Shown piece after piece: positions 9,310-17,966 of a stretch of DNA of 64,000 nucleotides (position 1 is its first letter; every line of letters starts with the position of its first letter). This stretch comes from Planctomycetota bacterium (GTDB taxonomy: Bacteria > Planctomycetota > UBA1135 > UBA2386). The notes beneath the pieces were generated by a model. It was not told the origin of the DNA, did no database searches, and saw nothing but the letters and a program-made list of their open reading frames with translations. The DNA lies in the NCBI GenBank assembly GCA_020638655.1, contig JACKIC010000005.1, positions 124,001 to 188,000 of the forward strand. The letters run 5' to 3'. A program made the translations under genes and the position numbers.

Positions 9310-10764
9310 ATGCACGACGGCCCCTCGCAATCTCCCGCATCCGCCGCTCCGCGCTCCGCCTGGAGCCACATCGTCGGCAGCCTGCGCGGTGAGCACTACG
9401 ACTACACCAGCGGCAGCCTGCCGAAGGCGATCCTGCTGCTGGCGATCCCGATGGTGCTCGAGATGGCGCTCGAGTCGCTGTTCGCGATCGTCGACATCTG
9501 GTGGGTCGGCAAGCTCGACGCCGGCTGGTTCGGGAGCACCCCCACCCACGGCGCCGCGGCCGCGGCCATCGGTTCGACCGAAGCGATCGTCTCGGTCGTC
9601 TACGCGATCGCCTTCGGCCTGGGCATGGCGGTCACCGCGCTGGTCGCGCGGCGCGTCGGCGAGAAGGACCTGCCCGGTGCGGCGCGCGCCGGCAGCGAGG
9701 CGATCGGCCTCGGGCTCGCGGTGGGCCTGCTGCTCAGCATACCGATGTGCGTGTTCGCGCCCGAGCTGCTGTCGCTGATGACCAGCGGCAACGAACGCAT
9801 CGTCGAGGTCGGCACCGGCTACGCCCGCTGGCTGTTCGCGAGCAACGTGGTGATCACCCTGCTGTTCCTGCAAAACGCGATCTTCCGCGGCGCCGGCGAT
9901 CCGATGCTCGCGCTCAAGTGCTTGACCGTCAGCAACGGCCTGAACCTGATCCTCGATCCGTGCTTCGTGTTCGGGCTCGGTCCGTTCCCGCAGCTCGGCG
10001 TCACCGGCGCGGCCGTGGCCACCTGCACCGGTCGGGGCATCGCCGTGCTCTACCAGTTCTGGCTGCTGCGTCGCGGCAACGGCCGCGTGCGACTCGAACG
10101 CCTGGTGCGCTTCGACCTCGAGCCGATGCGCAAGATGATCAAACTGTCGCTCGGTACGATCGGGCAGTTCCTGATCGGCACCTCGAGCTGGATCGGCCTG
10201 ATGTGGGGTGTCAACCGCTTCGGCGAAGCGGCGACCGCCGGCTACACGATCGGCATCCGCATCCTGATCTTCGCACTGCTGCCGGCGTGGGGCCTCAGCA
10301 ACGCCGCCGCGACGTTGGTCGGCCAGAACCTCGGTGCGAAGCAGCCCGATCGCGCCGAACGCGCCGTCTGGCTCACGGGCGCCTACGACGCCGCGTTCCT
10401 CGCCGTCGTGACCCTGGTGGCCGAGCTGTTCGCCCCCCAGATCGTGGCGCTCTTCACCGTCGACCCCGCGATCGCCGCCCACGCCGTCGCGACCCTGCGC
10501 ATCGTCGCCGCCGGCTACGTGTTCTTCGCCTGGGGCATGGTGACCGTGCAGGCCTTCAACGGCGCCGGCGACACCGTCACGCCCACGTGGCTGCACGCGA
10601 TCTTCTTCTGGATGCTGCAGCTGCCGATGGCGTGGTGGCTCGCGTTCGGGTTGGACTTCGGCATGTCCGGCATCCTGTGGATGATCCCGGCGACAGAGTC
10701 GTTGTTCGCGGTCGCGGCAGTGCTGCTGTTCCGGCGGGGGCGGTGGAAGCGGGTCGTGGTGTAG
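9310..10764 (+). CDS. MATE-family multidrug/toxin efflux transporter
   Basis: A 484-residue polytopic inner-membrane protein with two homologous six-helix halves, starting at the ATG at 9310. Typical MATE segments are visible: LLLAIPMVLEMALESLFAIV in helix 1, VDIWWVGKLD, the antiporter-type IFRGAGDPMLALK, and in the second half FALLPAWGLSNAAATLVGQN and VQAFNGAGDTVTPTW. These proteins export cationic drugs or metabolites using Na+ or H+ gradients. The N-terminus carries a ~35-residue cytosolic leader rich in Ser, Ala and Pro. It is flanked on both sides by copies of the palindromic repeat, so it is probably a separate transcription unit. Substrate unknown. Confidence 0.92.
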   Translation: MHDGPSQSPASAAPRSAWSHIVGSLRGEHYDYTSGSLPKAILLLAIPMVLEMALESLFAIVDIWWVGKLDAGWFGSTPTHGAAAAAIGSTEAIVSVVYAIAFGLGMAVTALVARRVGEKDLPGAARAGSEAIGLGLAVGLLLSIPMCVFAPELLSLMTSGNERIVEVGTGYARWLFASNVVITLLFLQNAIFRGAGDPMLALKCLTVSNGLNLILDPCFVFGLGPFPQLGVTGAAVATCTGRGIAVLYQFWLLRRGNGRVRLERLVRFDLEPMRKMIKLSLGTIGQFLIGTSSWIGLMWGVNRFGEAATAGYTIGIRILIFALLPAWGLSNAAATLVGQNLGAKQPDRAERAVWLTGAYDAAFLAVVTLVAELFAPQIVALFTVDPAIAAHAVATLRIVAAGYVFFAWGMVTVQAFNGAGDTVTPTWLHAIFFWMLQLPMAWWLAFGLDFGMSGILWMIPATESLFAVAAVLLFRRGRWKRVVV

Positions 10765-10768
10765 GGTG

Positions 10769-10800
10769 TGTGTACGGTACCGGGTACAAACCACACACGC
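10769..10800 (+). repeat. Palindromic intergenic repeat, copy 2 (single arm)
   Basis: One arm only: GTGTGTGTACGGTACC, then GGGTACAAACCACACAC. The arm is itself self-complementary (GTGTG and GTAC on the left pair with GTAC and CACAC on the right). It begins about 4 bp after the MATE stop codon; the distal arm seen in the other copies is not recognisable here. Confidence 0.7.
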
Positions 10801-10868
10801 CGCGCCCCCCGAGCGCCTCTAGGCTATGCTCCGGAACTCCGCGGGGAAGGCACGACGATGGCAACAGG

Positions 10869-12386
10869 ATGAGTTCGCAGTCCCAGCGCCTGAAGACCAC
10901 CGCGCTGCTCATGCTCGCGCTGTCGATCGTGGTCGCCGCGCTGCTCTGGCTCTTCGATGAGCCGGTCGCGAACGATTTGCCTGCTCGTCCCGGGCGCTCG
11001 CCCGCAGCCACCCAGGCTTCGGTGCAGCCGTCACGCTCGGTCCCGAAAGCCAACGCCGAACGCGGACCCGTCGCGCGCGTGGCCCCCACGCAGGTCGGCA
11101 TCAGGGTCGTCGGCTACCTGAATGGAGAACCCGTTCCCACCTGGTGCCGCCATGCCTCCAGCGAGCGGACCGGCAAGCTCGGCCCCGGAGCCGTGATGCA
11201 CGTCATCCCGCGCGGGGAGCGACGATTCTCGATCGGCGCCAAAGGAACCCTGATTCGCGCCCTCGAGGTGTCGCACCTCGACCCCGATCGCGACAACCGC
11301 ATCGACCTCGAACGCGCGCAGCGACTGCAGGTCACCCTGCGCAACGCGCCGCCGAACCTGTTCGACGACTTCGCTGTGCTCGCCTGCGCGCGAAACCACA
11401 ACGGCCCGATTCCAGCCGACGACTTCACGGCGCTGGTCAGTCTCGAGAGCGAGCCTTCACTCGACGTCCACACCGACACGTTCTTCATCCCGCTCGTCAC
11501 CGGCAGGGATGGCGAGCTGCAGGTGATGTGTCGACCCAACGCCGGGCCGGGACCGACTTCGACGATGAAGGCGACCTACCGCTACGACGATCCGTTCGTG
11601 GAGATCGATGCCTCGTCGCTGCGAAGCACCGTCGAAGGCTCCGAGGTGCACGTGCAGCTGCAGTTCACCAGCGAGTCCCCCCGCGGACGGCTCGAGGTGT
11701 CGCTGTTGCGATCGACGGACGATCGCGCGCTCGCCAACACGGTGCTCACGCGCAAGGCAGGCGAATCCGTCATCGAGGCGACCTTCAACAACGTGGCGGC
11801 CGGCGAGTGCTACATCGATGTCCTGACCGAGAACGGCTCCAGCATCGCCACACCGCGCTTCGAGATCCGCGGCGCCAAGGCAAGCGTCTCCCACATCATC
11901 GATGCATCGAGCGGCGTCGACATCCGCGTCCGCGGCACGGTCGTTCGCAGCCCGATCGACCTCGCGGTCTGGCTCGAGGACGACACCGGTAGGATCGTCT
12001 CGCCGGCCCGGGACCTGACGCACGAAGGCAACGACACGGTCGTGCATCTGCGCGCGTTGCAGGCCGGCAGCTATCGGGTTCAACTCAGCCTGCCGGGGGA
12101 CCGCTCCTGCACCCCGATGGCTGCGTTCACCGTCGGCGCGCACCATATCGAATCGCTCGTCACCGCCATGCATGCGAGCGCCAGGTTCACCGTGGTTGCT
12201 CCTGCAGGCGATGGGCTGTTGGAGTTGAGTTCAGCCGATGGCGCGCGCAGCACGTACACCGTTCGGGACGGCAAGCAGCGCCTGTATTCGTGCCCCGCAG
12301 GCGCGTACCGCGTTCGCATCGGCGAACAGAGCTGGCAACAGGAGTTGCCGGCCGGCGCGATCACCGCTCTGAATCTGCCGCGCTGA
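10869..12386 (+). CDS. Membrane-anchored extracytoplasmic protein of unknown function
   Basis: 505 residues starting at the ATG at 10869. One N-terminal helix (TTALLMLALSIVVAALLWLF) is followed by a Ser/Ala/Pro linker and a long strand-rich exported region probably made of several Ig- or carboxypeptidase-regulatory-like beta domains (for example LRALQAGSYRVQLSLPGD and SCPAGAYRVRIGEQSW near the end). No enzymatic motif is visible. A 4-codon reading frame at 10858-10872 ends in a TGA overlapping this ATG (ATGA), which could couple initiation. The next gene begins 37 bp downstream and encodes a related exported protein. Confidence 0.7.
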   Translation: MSSQSQRLKTTALLMLALSIVVAALLWLFDEPVANDLPARPGRSPAATQASVQPSRSVPKANAERGPVARVAPTQVGIRVVGYLNGEPVPTWCRHASSERTGKLGPGAVMHVIPRGERRFSIGAKGTLIRALEVSHLDPDRDNRIDLERAQRLQVTLRNAPPNLFDDFAVLACARNHNGPIPADDFTALVSLESEPSLDVHTDTFFIPLVTGRDGELQVMCRPNAGPGPTSTMKATYRYDDPFVEIDASSLRSTVEGSEVHVQLQFTSESPRGRLEVSLLRSTDDRALANTVLTRKAGESVIEATFNNVAAGECYIDVLTENGSSIATPRFEIRGAKASVSHIIDASSGVDIRVRGTVVRSPIDLAVWLEDDTGRIVSPARDLTHEGNDTVVHLRALQAGSYRVQLSLPGDRSCTPMAAFTVGAHHIESLVTAMHASARFTVVAPAGDGLLELSSADGARSTYTVRDGKQRLYSCPAGAYRVRIGEQSWQQELPAGAITALNLPR

Positions 12387-12423
12387 GGCGCCGCCAGACA
12401 CCCCGAGTTGTAGACTCCCCGCG

Positions 12424-13758
12424 ATGCGCCACCCTGGGGAACGAGCCTGGCTCCGCGCCATCTGCATGTGCCTGGCGGTGGCCGGAGTCTTCGCGCTGAT
12501 GCACTCCGATCGGCGCGCCACCGCGAGTTCCTGCACACCCACGCCGTTCCGCGTGCGCGGTCAGGTCGTGGATCCCGAAGGTCGGCCCTGCGAAGCCGCG
12601 AACGTCGTCGCCGACGTCTGGGTGCATCGCAGCGAGTGGCCCGACGCGAACGGAGAGACCCCACGAGATCACGAGGGGACCGACTACGTGTTCCAGCCAT
12701 CCGCACGATGCGATGACGACGGCAGGTTCATGCTCTTCCTGCCGTCGGCCGGGGGCTTCACGCTGCACGCAGAACCCCTGCAACACCAACCATCCCAGGC
12801 CGCGACGGTCGAGGTGACGCGGGCGGATGTGACGCAGGTCCGGTTGCAGAGCGGCCCGCCGTGGCATTGGATCGAAGGCCTGATCCTCGACCCGGCCAGC
12901 CGGCCAATGTCGGGCTGGCATGTGTTCGGGAACGCAGTCGGCTCCCGTGTCGCACCGATCCAGACCCTCGGCAGATTGCTGAGCGACAGCTCGGGGCGGT
13001 TCCAGGGCCCGGCCTTCTCGCTCGCATCCGACACGCTGACGGTGACCACGGACGGAAACGGGCGATTCCGGCTGCCAGTGCCCGATCGCGGCGAGTTCCG
13101 CATGCACGCGCATCGCAACGGCGTGGTCGTCGACGGCCCGATCGCCATCGCCGAGGAACCTGTGGTGTCATGGCAGATCGAGTACTGGCAGCAGCAGGGC
13201 AGCGTGGCCAGCGCCGTCGCCACCGACGCGGAGACCGGGGCGCTGCTTGACGATGCCCAGTTCACCTTGGTGACGAAACTCGATGGGGCCACACTCTGGT
13301 CGCGGGTGGGCGACGACGCGCCGATGCGAACGTGGTCCCGCCTCACGCCTGGACGGATGACCTGCATCGTCGCTGCGATGGGCGGGGATCCTGCCACCAG
13401 CCACCTGGCGCCGACGGCCACGGAGTTCTTCACCCCCGACCGCGAGCCGAAGGAACTCGTCCTGCAACTGCGCCCTTGGGCCTTTCAGCGCGTGGTGCTG
13501 CGCGATTCAGAAGGCCGACCTGTCGCCGGCCACACGATCGTCGCCAACGATCCTCGCGGAATACTCCAGCAAGCCTTCTACGCCGAGGGCACGACCGACC
13601 ATCGCGGAATGGTGACCATGCGCGTGCCGCCGGGGCCCGTGCGATACCGTGCGGTCGACACACGGGTCGTCGAGGGCCTGACCTGCTACGGCGGAGAGAC
13701 CGCCGACGCGACGGTGACTTCGGGGGAGAATCCGCCGCTCGTCATCCGCATGCAGTAG
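12424..13758 (+). CDS. Exported protein with carboxypeptidase regulatory-like domains
   Basis: 444 residues. The N-terminus has a hydrophobic export segment (AWLRAICMCLAVAGVFALM). The rest is beta-rich with the hallmarks of carboxypeptidase regulatory-like folds: VRGQVVDPEGRPCEAANVVA, then DDDGRFMLFLPSAGGFTLHA, later DGNGRFRLPVPDRGEFRMHA and DSEGRPVAGHTIVAND. Such folds usually act as structural or binding modules on surface proteins. With the gene before it, it likely forms a two-gene unit of exported proteins. It converges with the GHMP kinase gene, with only 7 bp between stops. Confidence 0.78.
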   Translation: MRHPGERAWLRAICMCLAVAGVFALMHSDRRATASSCTPTPFRVRGQVVDPEGRPCEAANVVADVWVHRSEWPDANGETPRDHEGTDYVFQPSARCDDDGRFMLFLPSAGGFTLHAEPLQHQPSQAATVEVTRADVTQVRLQSGPPWHWIEGLILDPASRPMSGWHVFGNAVGSRVAPIQTLGRLLSDSSGRFQGPAFSLASDTLTVTTDGNGRFRLPVPDRGEFRMHAHRNGVVVDGPIAIAEEPVVSWQIEYWQQQGSVASAVATDAETGALLDDAQFTLVTKLDGATLWSRVGDDAPMRTWSRLTPGRMTCIVAAMGGDPATSHLAPTATEFFTPDREPKELVLQLRPWAFQRVVLRDSEGRPVAGHTIVANDPRGILQQAFYAEGTTDHRGMVTMRVPPGPVRYRAVDTRVVEGLTCYGGETADATVTSGENPPLVIRMQ

Positions 13759-13765
13759 CCCAACC

Positions 13766-14959
13766 TCACCCCTTCGCCGGCACCAACTCGATCGTGCCGA
13801 ACGACAGCGCGCCCGGCGACGACCAGCGGAAGATGTGCGCCGAGTGGCCCGAACGCTCGAGCAGCGCCTTCTTGAGGCGCAGCGCCTCGAGCCACACCTT
13901 GCCGCGTTCGCCGAGCAGCAGCACGGTGCCGCCGCTGCCGTGGCCGGTGGCCTTGGCGCCGAGGATCGCGCCGCCAGCGTCGCGGCGCTGGCGCGCCAGC
14001 CCAACGAGGAAGTCCGTGGTCTCGTGGCCGAAACCGCGCGCGCCGTGGGCGGCGTGCGCGGCGAACATCAATTCGCCGAGCTCGCGGCGGCTGTCGTCGG
14101 TGACCGGCTGACGCAACAACTCGGCGAAGCGCTCGGTGCGCGCGCGATCTTCGGCAGCGTCGGCGACCGCGACGACGTTCTCGTCGACCGCGCCGCGCGG
14201 CACCCCGCTGTCGATGCCGACGAACTCGAGCGCCTCGGGCACCAGGGCGCCGTCCGGCCTGACGCCTTCGTCGGCGACGACGGTGAGCACCTCGTCGGCC
14301 TCCGAGCACGCCGCGGTGATCGCTTCGGCCGCGCCCGACGTCGCGCCGGCGACCTCGCGCTCGACGATCTGGCACAGCGCCGCGAGCTCGGGGCCGTCGA
14401 GCTGCAGCCCGTAGAGCTGGCCGAGCGCGCGCAACGTCGCCACGGTGATCGCCGACGACGACGCCACGCCGCGGCCTTCGGGCACGTCGCTGTGCAGCAG
14501 CAGTTCGAAGCCGTGCGCGGGACGCAGACCCCGTTCGCGCGCCAGCACGAGCAGGCTGCCGAGCAGGTAGGCGGCCCAGCGATCACGCGGATCGGCCGCG
14601 AAGAACGTGCGCGCGTCGGCGTACGACCCGGGCTCCTCACCGGCGCGCAGGCCGAGGTCGCCGAGCGTCGTCGACAGGCGCTGGCTGCGGTGACCTTCGC
14701 GCGTCGGCGACCACACGCGCAGCAGTTCGTCGTCGCGCGCCTGGATCGCTGCGCACGCTGCCTCGGCGATCGGCAACTGCAGCGCCGGCGCACCCGAACG
14801 GCTGGCCGCGCCCCCCATCACGTCGAGGCGCCCCGGCGCGCGCGCGATCCACAACCGCCGGTCGGGGTTGAAGAACGCCGGCGTCGCGTCCTCGATGAGG
14901 CGGAACAGGATCAGCACACCAAGCCCTTCGGCGGGCTGGCTCGACGCGACGAACTTCAC
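13766..14959 (-). CDS. GHMP-family sugar kinase, L-arabinokinase/galactokinase-like
   Basis: 397 residues, GTG start at 14959. GHMP motifs: APGRLDVMGG at 41-50, the glycine-rich phosphate loop PEGRGVASSSA at 160-170, GATSGAAEAITAAC after it, and the C-terminal GAKATGHGSGGTVLLLG. The substrate-side pattern (GRLDVMGG rather than GRxNLIGEH) and the ending FRWSSPGALSFG resemble the kinase half of plant L-arabinokinase more than classical galactokinase. The reaction would be ATP-dependent phosphorylation of a sugar at C1. It stands downstream of a palindromic repeat and of the DUF4328 gene on the same strand; no sugar pathway genes are adjacent. The exact sugar is uncertain. Confidence 0.8.
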   Translation of the reverse strand: MKFVASSQPAEGLGVLILFRLIEDATPAFFNPDRRLWIARAPGRLDVMGGAASRSGAPALQLPIAEAACAAIQARDDELLRVWSPTREGHRSQRLSTTLGDLGLRAGEEPGSYADARTFFAADPRDRWAAYLLGSLLVLARERGLRPAHGFELLLHSDVPEGRGVASSSAITVATLRALGQLYGLQLDGPELAALCQIVEREVAGATSGAAEAITAACSEADEVLTVVADEGVRPDGALVPEALEFVGIDSGVPRGAVDENVVAVADAAEDRARTERFAELLRQPVTDDSRRELGELMFAAHAAHGARGFGHETTDFLVGLARQRRDAGGAILGAKATGHGSGGTVLLLGERGKVWLEALRLKKALLERSGHSAHIFRWSSPGALSFGTIELVPAKG

Positions 14960-14967
14960 GCGCGTGA

Positions 14968-15066
14968 GGGTACCGAACCGGGTACAGAAAACACGCCGGC
15001 GGGTCTGCGGGAGGGGTGAGGCGCGGCGCGCGCTGTGTGGTTTGTACCCGGTACCGTACGCACACC
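14968..15066 (-). repeat. Palindromic intergenic repeat, copy 3
   Basis: On the minus strand the element starts 3 bp after the DUF4328 stop: GCGTACGGTACCGGGTAC, then AAACCACACA (15034-15065). A ~40-nt GC-rich centre follows, then a right arm ending TGTACCCGGTTCGGTACC (14969-14993 on the plus strand). Orientation relative to transcription is the same as in the other copies. It ends just before the GHMP kinase start. Confidence 0.8.
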
Positions 15067-15068
15067 CC

Positions 15069-15650
15069 CTATGCGGGCAGGCGGGGCTGGTCGGTGGCGA
15101 CGTCGGTCTGGATCCTGGTGAGGCTGGCGACGATGCCGCGCAGGCGCCACAGGCACAGGGCGGTCGCGGCGACGGCGAGGGGCAACCAGCGGTCCTTGGC
15201 CTCGGGCACGACTCCGGCGGCGATCCAGGCCCACAGCAGCGCGGTGCCGACGAACAGGGCCTGCAGCCAGCGCATCGCCTTCTTGGCGATGACGCGGTAG
15301 CTGCGGAAGCGCTGCAGCAGCATCGAGAACGGCAGCACGAAGTTGAGCACGGGCACGAACCACGCGTAGGTCGCCCAGGTGACGCTCCAGCGCGGGATCA
15401 TGCCGTGCTCGACGGCGAGGGCGTGCGAGCGCGCCGACCACGTGGCGACGTGGGCGGCGACGACCACGAACGACGCGAGCGCCCAGCCGATCCACGCGCC
15501 GGGCGGGATGTCGGCCACCCAGGCGACCGCGGGCACCTCCGCGGCGCGCAACACGACGAGCACCGCGGCCGCGCCCACCAGCACCGCGACGACGCCGAGC
15601 GCGAGAGCGCATCGACTGCCCACCTGCTCGAAGGTCCGTGCCTTGGCCAT
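15069..15650 (-). CDS. DUF4328-like polytopic membrane protein
   Basis: 193 residues with about four hydrophobic segments: ALALGVVAVLVGAAAVLVVL, WIGWALASFVVVAAHVATW, the YAWFVPVLNFVLPFSMLLQ block with the F/W-V-P-x-x-N motif typical of DUF4328, and ALFVGTALLWAWIAAGVV. The segment QRFRSYRVIAKKAMR between helices matches the conserved cytosolic loop of that family. No function is established for DUF4328. It lies 12 bp downstream of priA on the same strand and is followed by the palindromic repeat. Confidence 0.75.
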   Translation of the reverse strand: MAKARTFEQVGSRCALALGVVAVLVGAAAVLVVLRAAEVPAVAWVADIPPGAWIGWALASFVVVAAHVATWSARSHALAVEHGMIPRWSVTWATYAWFVPVLNFVLPFSMLLQRFRSYRVIAKKAMRWLQALFVGTALLWAWIAAGVVPEAKDRWLPLAVAATALCLWRLRGIVASLTRIQTDVATDQPRLPA

Positions 15651-15662
15651 CGGCGCAACGTC

Positions 15663-17897
15663 TCACATCAGGCTGCTCGGGTCCACGTCCAAGGTGACGC
15701 GGCACGACCGGGTCGCCAGGTCCTCGACGGTGCCGATCGCGCCCATCGCCGCGGTGAACGCGTCGGGCACGAAGCACTTGACGAGCACGTGCCAGCGCCA
15801 GTGGTCCTTGACCTTGGCGACGACCGCGGGCGCGGGGCCGAGCACCTCGACGTCGGCGATGCCTTGCAGCGGCTGCACCGCGGCGCGCAGGAGGTCCTGC
15901 GCCTCCTTCTCGGTGCGCGCCTCGGCGAGCACGCGCAGCAGGCGGGCGAACGGCGGATACCCGGTCACCTTGCGGAACACGAGCTCCTGCTGCACGAACG
16001 AGTCGTAGTCGTTCTTCGCCGCCGCCTCGACCGCGTAGTTGTCCGGACAGTAGGTCTGGATCACGACGGTGCCGGCCTTCTCACCACGCCCCGCGCGCCC
16101 CGCGACCTGGTGCAGCAGCTGGAACGTGCGCTCGGCGGCGCGGTAGTCGGGCACGAACAGGCCGGTGTCGGCGGAGACCACACCGACCAGCGTCACGTCG
16201 GGGAAGTCGAGGCCCTTGGCGATCATCTGCGTGCCGATCAGCACGTCGATGTGCTTCTTGCGGAACGAGGCCAGCACACGCTCGTGCGCGCCGCGTTCGG
16301 CCATGGTGTCGGCGTCCATGCGCGCCACGATCGCCTCGGGGAACTGCGCCTTGACCGCCTGCTCGAGCCGCTCGGTGCCTACCCCGAGCTCGTGCATGCC
16401 CGCGTGCTGGCACGTCGGGCAGATCTCGGGGCGGCGCTTCTCGCGGCAACACCAGTGGCAGACGAGCCGGCCGCGGCGCACGTGCCAGGTCATCGACACC
16501 GAGCACGACTCGCACTTCACCGCCTCGCCGCAGCCCGGGCAGAGCAACACCGGCGAGTAACCGCGGCGGTTGAGGAACAGCAGCACCTGATCGCGGGCCT
16601 GCAGCCGCTCCTGCATCATCACCAGCAGCGTGCGCGACAGCACCACGCCGGCGCGGCGCGTCTCCTTGGGTTCGGCGCGCAGGTCCTGCACGACGATCTT
16701 CGGCAGGCGCCCGGCGCCGGCGCGCTCGGGCAGGGTCAGCAGTTCGTAGATGCCGCGCCGCGCCTTGCCGATCGACTCGAGCGTCGGTGTCGCCGAGCCG
16801 AGCACCACCACCGCGTTTTCGATCTGGCCGCGGATGATCGCCATCTCGCGCGCGTGATATCGCGGCGTGCTGTCCTGCTTGAACGAGGTCTCGTGCTCCT
16901 CGTCGACGACGATCAGGCCCAGGTTCTGCACGGGCGCGAACAGCGCCGAACGCGCACCGACGGCGATCTTCGCCTTGCCCTGCAGCAACCGTTGCCACTG
17001 CCGGCCGCGCTCGGCGTCGGTGAGCCCGCTGTGCAGCACGGCGACGTCGGGAAAGCGCGACGCGAAGCGGCCGACGGTCTGCGGCGTCAGCGAGATCTCG
17101 GGCACGAGCACGATGCCGCTGCGGCCCGCCGCGCGCACCTCCTCGAGGATGCGCAGGTAGACCTCGGTCTTACCGCTGCCGGTGACGCCGTGCAGCAGGA
17201 ACGTGCGGTGCTGCCGCGCGGCGATCGACTCGCCGACCTTGTCGACGGCGCGCTGCTGGTGCTCGTTGAGTTCGTGGCGCACGGCGCGTTCTTCGATCGC
17301 GGGCACCAGCTCCTCGAGCTGCTCGGCGATCATCACCTTGCGCAGGACGCCGTTCTTGACCAGCGTCTGCCACGGGCTGTCGCTGGTCTGCGTGCGCCGC
17401 CGCAGGTCGAGGATCGGCATCGGCCCGCCGAACTCGAGCACCGTGCGCAACACGCGCGACTGCTGCTGGTGCTTGTCCTCGAGCTCGATCACGGCCTGCG
17501 CGGCGAGGTCGTGCGGGGCCCGCAGCTCGACGTGCGGAATGCGGCGCTGGCCGCGGCGCTTGGCCACCGACGGCAGCGTCGCGTCGAGCGCTTCGCCGAG
17601 CGAGCAGCCATAGGTGGCCGCCATGTGCCGACTGAGCTCGAGCAGCGACGGCGGCAGCACCGTCTCGCCGTCGAGCACACCCTCGATGCGCTTGACCTTG
17701 GCCGGCGGCAGGTCGGTGTCGCCGCCGACCGCCACGACCACGCCGCCGAGCGCGCGGCCGTGGAAGTTGACCCGGACGCGGTTGCCGGGCGCCGCGGTGA
17801 CGCCGGCCGGCAGCGCGTAGGTGAACTCGCGCCGCAGCGGCAGGTTCAGGGCCACCTGCACGTAGGTGGCCCGGGGCTCGGGCACGGCGTCGGTCAT
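15663..17897 (-). CDS. priA: Primosomal replication protein N' (PriA helicase)
   Basis: 744 residues, the usual length for PriA. It restarts stalled replication forks by unwinding the lagging-strand arm and loading the primosome. The 3'-DNA-binding domain comes first (VQVALNLPLRREFTYALP). The helicase core has Walker A GVTGSGKTEVYLRI (about residue 237 onward), the DEEH box VVDEEHETSFK and motif VI QVAGRAGRG. Zinc is held by the paired cysteines CPGCGEAVKCESC and CHWCCREKRRPEICPTC. Start ATG at 17897. It is a single gene followed closely by the DUF4328 gene; the TlpA-type gene ahead of it ends 69 bp upstream. Confidence 0.96.
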   Translation of the reverse strand: MTDAVPEPRATYVQVALNLPLRREFTYALPAGVTAAPGNRVRVNFHGRALGGVVVAVGGDTDLPPAKVKRIEGVLDGETVLPPSLLELSRHMAATYGCSLGEALDATLPSVAKRRGQRRIPHVELRAPHDLAAQAVIELEDKHQQQSRVLRTVLEFGGPMPILDLRRRTQTSDSPWQTLVKNGVLRKVMIAEQLEELVPAIEERAVRHELNEHQQRAVDKVGESIAARQHRTFLLHGVTGSGKTEVYLRILEEVRAAGRSGIVLVPEISLTPQTVGRFASRFPDVAVLHSGLTDAERGRQWQRLLQGKAKIAVGARSALFAPVQNLGLIVVDEEHETSFKQDSTPRYHAREMAIIRGQIENAVVVLGSATPTLESIGKARRGIYELLTLPERAGAGRLPKIVVQDLRAEPKETRRAGVVLSRTLLVMMQERLQARDQVLLFLNRRGYSPVLLCPGCGEAVKCESCSVSMTWHVRRGRLVCHWCCREKRRPEICPTCQHAGMHELGVGTERLEQAVKAQFPEAIVARMDADTMAERGAHERVLASFRKKHIDVLIGTQMIAKGLDFPDVTLVGVVSADTGLFVPDYRAAERTFQLLHQVAGRAGRGEKAGTVVIQTYCPDNYAVEAAAKNDYDSFVQQELVFRKVTGYPPFARLLRVLAEARTEKEAQDLLRAAVQPLQGIADVEVLGPAPAVVAKVKDHWRWHVLVKCFVPDAFTAAMGAIGTVEDLATRSCRVTLDVDPSSLM

Positions 17898-17966
17898 CGG
17901 CGGGCGCCCCAGTGAACCGGGGCGGACCGCGAACGCAAGCCGGCGGTCAGCAACCGGCGCGGCAGC

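Noticed and set aside
10858..10872. A four-codon leader peptide controlling the gene at 10869
   Set aside because: The frame ATG-GCA-ACA-GGA-TGA overlaps the start, but without conservation data such a short frame can easily arise by chance.
7633..17915. Very long open frames antisense to or out of frame with real genes (for example minus strand across 7633-10794 and plus strand across 14868-17915)
   Set aside because: They are rich in Arg, Ala, Gly and His with no domain pattern, as expected from high third-position GC; each lies over a gene with recognised motifs.
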